Positions 11,691 to 15,725 of a stretch of 15,725 nt of DNA are shown here, piece by piece. This stretch comes from Gammaproteobacteria bacterium. GTDB taxonomy: Bacteria > Pseudomonadota > Gammaproteobacteria > SG8-11. The DNA lies in contig JACQEQ010000269.1 of NCBI GenBank assembly GCA_016200445.1, positions 1-15,725 of the forward strand. Direction: 5' to 3'. How positions within the stretch are numbered: the first letter of the stretch is position 1; the number at the start of each line of letters is the position of its first letter. The translations under genes and the position numbers were made by a program. Under the pieces are notes generated by a model. The model saw only the letters and a list, made by a program, of their open reading frames with translations, did no database searches and had not been told where the DNA came from.

Positions 11691-14198
11691 CTAAAACGGC
11701 AACGGGATATCGTCCGGATCGACTTGAGCTTTCGCTGCGAGTGTCTTCGTTTGTTTCAGAGGTTCGACGCCGAGTTTTTCTTCAACGTCGCTGGCGATGG
11801 CGGCTAAGCGCGCCATAATGCGGGCGTGTAAAAATTCGACGCATTTCCAAATATTTTCCACGCGCTTAAGCAAACTTTCTTCGGCTTCTAAAAATTGATC
11901 CGGTGTGCCGCAATAACTTTTCAAGTAATCAGCCACGCTTTGCACGGTGTCTTTGCGCTCGAACGGATACGGCGCGTTGCCCGCTAGGGCAAGCAATTTA
12001 CTGTATTCCTGCTGCGAATATTTCGCATAGTCGTGCCAGTCTTGAGCGGGCGCGGCGCCTGCTTTGGCATGCAACTGTTGCACATAATTCAGCGCTGTAA
12101 AATAACAACGCAGATTAATGACAAGATCGTGCGCTTTTGCCACGGCAGCCTGCGCTTGCAGCAAGCGGCTAACATCGTCTTGCGTTTGCGTATCGGCGCG
12201 CATCGCAAGCGCCAAGGCGAACCGCTGCGCCAGCAGCGCTTCGAATTTCACCAATTCGGGTTCGAGCGCAGTCAGAGATTGCGCTGCTGCTTCCAGCGCT
12301 TCGGCAGCGGCGTTTTCAGTTGGCGCTTTCACGTTAAATACCACAGCGTCGAATTCCACACCGTGCTGCGCAAGCACGCGCGCGGCAAACGCGTTGATGC
12401 GCTGGTTATAGGCGGTTTGGTATTTGGCCAAGAGTTTTGCGTAGTCAGGAACCGCCTGCCGCACTTGCTTGACTAAAATGTCAAACCTGCGTTTGGTTTC
12501 TTCCGGGTCGGGTGCGGCATAGGCGGCCTGGCGATGGATGAGCAAATATCGCGTGGGCCAAAACTGTTCCGCCAAATAACTCTTTAATAAAGTATCGTCG
12601 CTCTCGCGTTGTTCGGCGTGCGCATTGACTTCGGCGCTTGCGACGAGCTGCTCCGCTTTCACCGCGACACCCAACACAAAACGGTAGTGCATCAAACTCG
12701 CCTGCCGGCACAGGCGTTCATAGCGCGCGAGCAGTGCGGTGCCGGGCACATCGGGCACAAATATTCCGCGCGCCGCCACCGCAGTGGCATTGGCGATGCG
12801 CTCGAAATCGGACGGATGCGTGGACCAGCGATCCGTATTTTTTTCTTGCAGGTCTTCGGCAATCGCCGCGCGATAACGCTCCGGCAGACTGCGTGACTGT
12901 TCGATCAGCATTTTCGGCAAATTATCGCTCAACTTGCCGTCATCCCAGCTGTATGCAAGCCGTTTGCTGACGGCCTCATCGGCCGCGCCGAGCTCTTTGA
13001 TCCGTATGGTCGTGTCGCGAAACACGCTCGACCCGGCGAGATGCGCTTCGTAACGATCCGCATCGAATTCCATTTGCCGCTGCAAACTGCGGCTGACCAA
13101 CACACCGAGCTTGAAAAAGATCAGCATCAGTTTGCGGCTCAACCAGATTGCCGCTTTTGCAACCGCCAACATGGTGCCGCGCTGATCGTTATAGCGCTCG
13201 ATAAGTTCATCTAACTTGTCGTCCCACGCATCGCGCGCGTAGACACAGCGACCGAACCAGTGGTTCACGGCGACGATGAGGTAATTAAATGTCATGCCCG
13301 AACGCTGCGCGAAGTGGCCAAGCTCGTGGGCGATCACCCCGGCAAGTTGGCGCGCGCTCAATCCACCCACCAGCGGTAAACCCACCGTGAGAATGAGCTG
13401 CCCGGAAGACAACCCCAGCACGCCGTGTTTGGCACTGGCTGAAGCATTCGCGGCGCAGTCGACGTGAATTTCAACCGGCATCGGTGCGCCGATGCGCTGG
13501 GCAATCAGATCGACGAAGGCAAAAAATAATGGATCGTCTTGATGACTGAGTTTCAACGGCCAATGAGTTTGCGTTGCTGGAGCAAACAACGGTTTGATCA
13601 TAAACACCGTGAGCACGCCGCCGACCACGCTCAGGGTTGCGTACAGCAACATCCATGCGTAACCCCAAGGGCGTGACGGGATAAACCAGTCCCAATTATT
13701 CAACACGTGCCAGAGCGTCGCCGACGCCACGCTGATAACAAAAGTCACGTAGAGGGCGGGCAACAGAATCATCAACAGCGCGACGGCAAGCAGCGCAGCA
13801 CGATATTTTGCAGTCAACGCAACCTGCGGAATTTCGCCGGAAAAGGCTTCTTTTATAGTGCGCAGGTTGAGTGCCGCTTGCGCGGTATTGATGGTCGAAC
13901 TCATGCGCTCAAGCGGCGGGCCATCGGTTGCCACCGGCCGGATGGCGCATTGCGCGCCGATGGCTTCAAAACGGGTTTGAAACTGGGTCGCGGTGTTTTG
14001 GTCCACATTGGCTTTTACCACACGCGGCGATCCGCTTAATAACAATGCGGCTTGCGCGGTATCGATGTGTGCCAGGCGCGCCAGCTCGACACCCACTTGG
14101 GCTGCAATAAATCCTTTGCGAACGTTTCCAGTCAGGACGACGTTGTAACGCCGCTGGCCAATCGAAGGCTTGGGTTTGGCTGCTGACGGTTCGGTCAT
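11691..14198 (-). CDS. Membrane-bound M48-family zinc metallopeptidase
   Basis: The protein is 835 aa. Residues about 18-90 form a small domain (RRYNVVLTGNVRKGF, then VELARLAHIDTAQAALLLSG) resembling the ribosomal L7/L12-like or ferredoxin-like regulatory domain found at the N-terminus of some proteobacterial membrane proteins. Two hydrophobic segments follow: about 133-160 and 180-203. The M48 catalytic core has HELGH at 291-295 (H291, E292, H295) in GVIAHELGHFAQ and the third ligand E377 in MEFDADRYEA with D381. The long C-terminal part (about 470-835) is helical, soluble and rich in Ala, Gln and Glu. Family members such as HtpX and Loi/Oma-type proteases cut membrane or envelope proteins; the substrate here is unknown. 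It is divergent from mnmA. The weak ribosome binding site leaves the exact start slightly open. Confidence 0.92.
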   Translation of the reverse strand: MTEPSAAKPKPSIGQRRYNVVLTGNVRKGFIAAQVGVELARLAHIDTAQAALLLSGSPRVVKANVDQNTATQFQTRFEAIGAQCAIRPVATDGPPLERMSSTINTAQAALNLRTIKEAFSGEIPQVALTAKYRAALLAVALLMILLPALYVTFVISVASATLWHVLNNWDWFIPSRPWGYAWMLLYATLSVVGGVLTVFMIKPLFAPATQTHWPLKLSHQDDPLFFAFVDLIAQRIGAPMPVEIHVDCAANASASAKHGVLGLSSGQLILTVGLPLVGGLSARQLAGVIAHELGHFAQRSGMTFNYLIVAVNHWFGRCVYARDAWDDKLDELIERYNDQRGTMLAVAKAAIWLSRKLMLIFFKLGVLVSRSLQRQMEFDADRYEAHLAGSSVFRDTTIRIKELGAADEAVSKRLAYSWDDGKLSDNLPKMLIEQSRSLPERYRAAIAEDLQEKNTDRWSTHPSDFERIANATAVAARGIFVPDVPGTALLARYERLCRQASLMHYRFVLGVAVKAEQLVASAEVNAHAEQRESDDTLLKSYLAEQFWPTRYLLIHRQAAYAAPDPEETKRRFDILVKQVRQAVPDYAKLLAKYQTAYNQRINAFAARVLAQHGVEFDAVVFNVKAPTENAAAEALEAAAQSLTALEPELVKFEALLAQRFALALAMRADTQTQDDVSRLLQAQAAVAKAHDLVINLRCYFTALNYVQQLHAKAGAAPAQDWHDYAKYSQQEYSKLLALAGNAPYPFERKDTVQSVADYLKSYCGTPDQFLEAEESLLKRVENIWKCVEFLHARIMARLAAIASDVEEKLGVEPLKQTKTLAAKAQVDPDDIPLPF

Positions 14199-14267
14199 GG
14201 CGAGTCGCTGCTATCGAATCAAGTACATTATCGGCAGCTAAAAACCGGCAATTAGGCCGCTTTGAGG

Positions 14268-14273
14268 TAGAAT
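14268..14273 (+). promoter_or_regulatory. Candidate -10 element upstream of mnmA
   Basis: TAGAAT at 14268-14273, 29 bases before the mnmA start, resembles a sigma-70 -10 box in the 104-base divergent gap. No good -35 box is found 16-18 bases upstream, so this is only a candidate. Confidence 0.25.
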
Positions 14274-14302
14274 TGCCCGCGCGCTCATTGCCTCCATAAC
14301 TT

Positions 14303-15457
14303 ATGAACCTGACGTCTCGACCTGATCCAGCCGAACACCGCCCTGCCTCGCAGGCGGCACCGCGCATCATGATCGGCATGTCGGGTGGCGTGGACTCGTC
14401 GGTGGCCGCTTATCTACTGCAACGCGCGGGCTACCGGGTCGAAGCGTTGTTCATGAAAAACTGGGACGAAGACGACGACGCGGAATTTTGCAGCGCAACG
14501 CAAGACCTCGCCGATGCGCAAGCGGTGTGCGAGCAGCTCGCGCTGCCGCTGCACACGCGCAACTTTGCCGCCGAGTATTGGGATCAAGTATTTGCATTTT
14601 GTCTGGAAGAGTTTCGCGCCGGGCGCACGCCCAATCCCGACGTGTTATGCAATCGCGAAATTAAATTCAAAGTATTTCTGGATCATGCACTGGCACTGGG
14701 CGCAGAAAAAATGGCGACCGGGCATTATGCGCGCATCGCGCGGCGCGACGGGTATCTGCGGCTGCTCAAGGCGCATGATCTTGACAAGGATCAAAGTTAC
14801 TTTCTGTATGCGTTGCGCCAGGAACAGCTGGCCCACGCGCTGTTTCCGCTGGGTGAACTCACCAAACCCGCCGTGCGTGCGCTCGCGGCACAGCAAGGTT
14901 TCGCTACGCACGACAAAAAAGACAGTACCGGCATCTGCTTCATCGGCGAACGCAAATTCAAAGAATTTCTAAGCCGCTACCTGCCCGCCCAGCCCGGCGA
15001 CATCGTCACGCCGGACGGCAAAATCATCGGCCGCCATGCAGGCCTGATGTACCACACATTGGGCCAGCGTAAAGGCTTGAACATCGGCGGGCGTCGCGAC
15101 GCCACCGAGCAACCCTGGTATGTCGCAGCAAAAAATTTGCAACACAACACGTTAACTGTCGTGCAAGGCGATCAGCACCCATTGCTGTTTTCGCAGTCGC
15201 TTACGGCGCAACACGTCAATTGGATTGCGGGCGAACCCCCGGCGCTGCCGCTGCGCTGCGCGGCGAAAACCCGCTACCGCCAGGCGGACCAGAATTGCGT
15301 CATTGAATCTGTCAACACCGACACTTATCGCGTGCGCTTCGACGCACCACAACGTGCCGTCACACCCGGACAGTCGGTCGTTTTTTATCAAGACGACGAA
15401 TGCCTGGGCGGCGGAATAATAATCCTAGAAACCTCAGTTGACCGCTGCAAGGCATAA
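14303..15457 (+). CDS. mnmA: tRNA-specific 2-thiouridylase MnmA
   Basis: The protein is 384 aa. It makes the 2-thio group of s2U34 in tRNA-Lys, -Glu and -Gln, taking sulfur from the Tus relay or directly from IscS. The PP-loop ATP-pyrophosphatase motif GMSGGVDSS is at residues 25-33. The catalytic cysteines are C116 (NPDVLCNREIKF) and C212 (DSTGICFIGER), equivalent to E. coli C102 and C199. Other family blocks are ATGHYARI, DKDQSYFLY, YHTLGQRKGLNIGG and the C-terminal GQSVVFYQDDECLGGGII. The N-terminus is about 15 residues longer than in E. coli. The last dozen residues (ILETSVDRCKA) are encoded by the left end of the repeat element at 15422-15661 and are not conserved in the family. hflD follows, as in E. 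coli. Confidence 0.96.
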   Translation: MNLTSRPDPAEHRPASQAAPRIMIGMSGGVDSSVAAYLLQRAGYRVEALFMKNWDEDDDAEFCSATQDLADAQAVCEQLALPLHTRNFAAEYWDQVFAFCLEEFRAGRTPNPDVLCNREIKFKVFLDHALALGAEKMATGHYARIARRDGYLRLLKAHDLDKDQSYFLYALRQEQLAHALFPLGELTKPAVRALAAQQGFATHDKKDSTGICFIGERKFKEFLSRYLPAQPGDIVTPDGKIIGRHAGLMYHTLGQRKGLNIGGRRDATEQPWYVAAKNLQHNTLTVVQGDQHPLLFSQSLTAQHVNWIAGEPPALPLRCAAKTRYRQADQNCVIESVNTDTYRVRFDAPQRAVTPGQSVVFYQDDECLGGGIIILETSVDRCKA

Positions 15458-15661
15458 GCAAGTGTACGCAGGTATTGATATTTTATTTTTTCTAGGCCTC
15501 ACCCTTGAGGTGAGGCCCGCTACGGTCTGCGGAGCACGCCCCGTTGTGCGCATGGCGGCGTTGCAACTCGTCGGAATAGCTCGCTATTCCTCGCTCGTTG
15601 CGCCTTGCCCTACACCCAACGAGTCGCACTCCGCAGACCGTTCAACTGAGGTTTCTAGGAT
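15422..15661. mobile_element. Palindromic (MITE-like) element between mnmA and hflD, with a split left terminal repeat
   Basis: The right arm is continuous over 33 bases (15629-15661). Its complement on the left is in two pieces: 15422-15441 (ATCCTAGAAACCTCAGTTGA, 20 of 20) and 15522-15534 (ACGGTCTGCGGAG, 13 of 13), separated by 80 bases (15442-15521). Those 80 bases hold the mnmA stop codon (15455-15457), a T-rich run and the hairpin GGCCTCACC-cttga-GGTGAGGCC (15495-15517). The centre has a further hairpin, GGAATAGC-tc-GCTATTCC (15573-15590), within a larger imperfect palindrome. There is no ORF of note. The T-run lies before the hairpin, so this is not a standard forward terminator. Confidence 0.6.
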
Positions 15662-15675
15662 AATTCGAGGCAACA

Positions 15676-15725
15676 ATGACTAAATCTTTACAGGACCGCG
15701 TGATCGCGCTGGCCGGCGTGTATCA
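15676..15725 (+). CDS. hflD: HflD, start only (cut by window end)
   Basis: Sixteen complete codons are visible: MTKSLQDRVIALAGVY. E. coli HflD begins with a similar stretch ending in LALAGICQ, and hflD follows mnmA in gammaproteobacteria, which makes the call likely despite the short length. GAGG at 15667-15670 is the ribosome binding site, 5 bases before the ATG and only 5 bases beyond the repeat element. HflD is a peripheral membrane protein linked to lambda CII degradation and usually co-transcribed with purB. Confidence 0.75.
   Translation, partial: MTKSLQDRVIALAGVY

Noticed and set aside
1..15725. CRISPR arrays, tRNA or rRNA genes
   Set aside because: No regularly spaced direct repeats and no tRNA- or rRNA-like sequence were seen on either strand.

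Overview
The window looks like about 15.7 kb of a moderately GC-rich proteobacterial chromosome, most likely gammaproteobacterial. The best evidence is the right end: nudJ, mnmA and the start of hflD are in the same order and orientation as in the enterobacterial nudJ-mnmA-hflD-purB cluster, although a peptidase gene here separates nudJ from mnmA. No species call is justified.

Left end (1-1198): a complete integron gene cassette. It carries one gene (TTG start at 121) for a 341-aa protein of unknown function with a TIR/deoxyribosyltransferase-like C-terminal region, and it ends in a clear attC site (1141-1198). The first bases of the cassette (98-105) are exactly complementary to its own R'' end, which fixes the cassette at 98-1192. 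Bases 1-97 probably hold part of the attC of a preceding cassette. No integrase gene is in the window.

Middle (1200-9333): a truncated reverse-strand ORF, a small two-CBS-domain protein (reverse), then about 1.2 kb of decayed sequence. That stretch holds a frameshifted DUF2934 gene, a possible dead secreted-protein gene and a 240-bp MITE-like element with 23-bp terminal inverted repeats plus a second diverged copy. Full-length glycogen phosphorylase (reverse) and a divergently transcribed 1120-aa transglutaminase/DUF2126 protein follow.

Accessory region (9334-10990): a second degraded integron locus. In order it holds an unidentified ORF remnant, hairpins like IS200/IS605 or REP ends, the 3' part of a HEPN-type gene ending in a second attC (10016-10068), and a second cassette encoding a small exported protein. 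The R'' end of that cassette is interrupted by what looks like the 3' end of a group IIC-attC intron in reverse orientation. A frameshifted RHS/YD-repeat fragment and a long palindromic repeat follow.

Right part (11027-15725): nudJ, a reverse-strand M48 metallopeptidase with two membrane segments, mnmA and the first codons of hflD. A 240-bp palindromic element overlaps the last codons of mnmA and stops about 5 bp before the hflD ribosome binding site. Its left terminal repeat is split by 80 bp.

The housekeeping genes belong to glycogen breakdown (glgP), tRNA 2-thiolation (mnmA), nucleotide or cofactor pyrophosphate clean-up (nudJ), membrane proteolysis (M48) and a putative peptide-modifying enzyme (transglutaminase/DUF2126). 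The most notable feature is two integron cassette loci 9 kb apart, on either side of housekeeping genes and with no visible integrase, carrying defence- or toxin-like genes and small mobile-element remnants.
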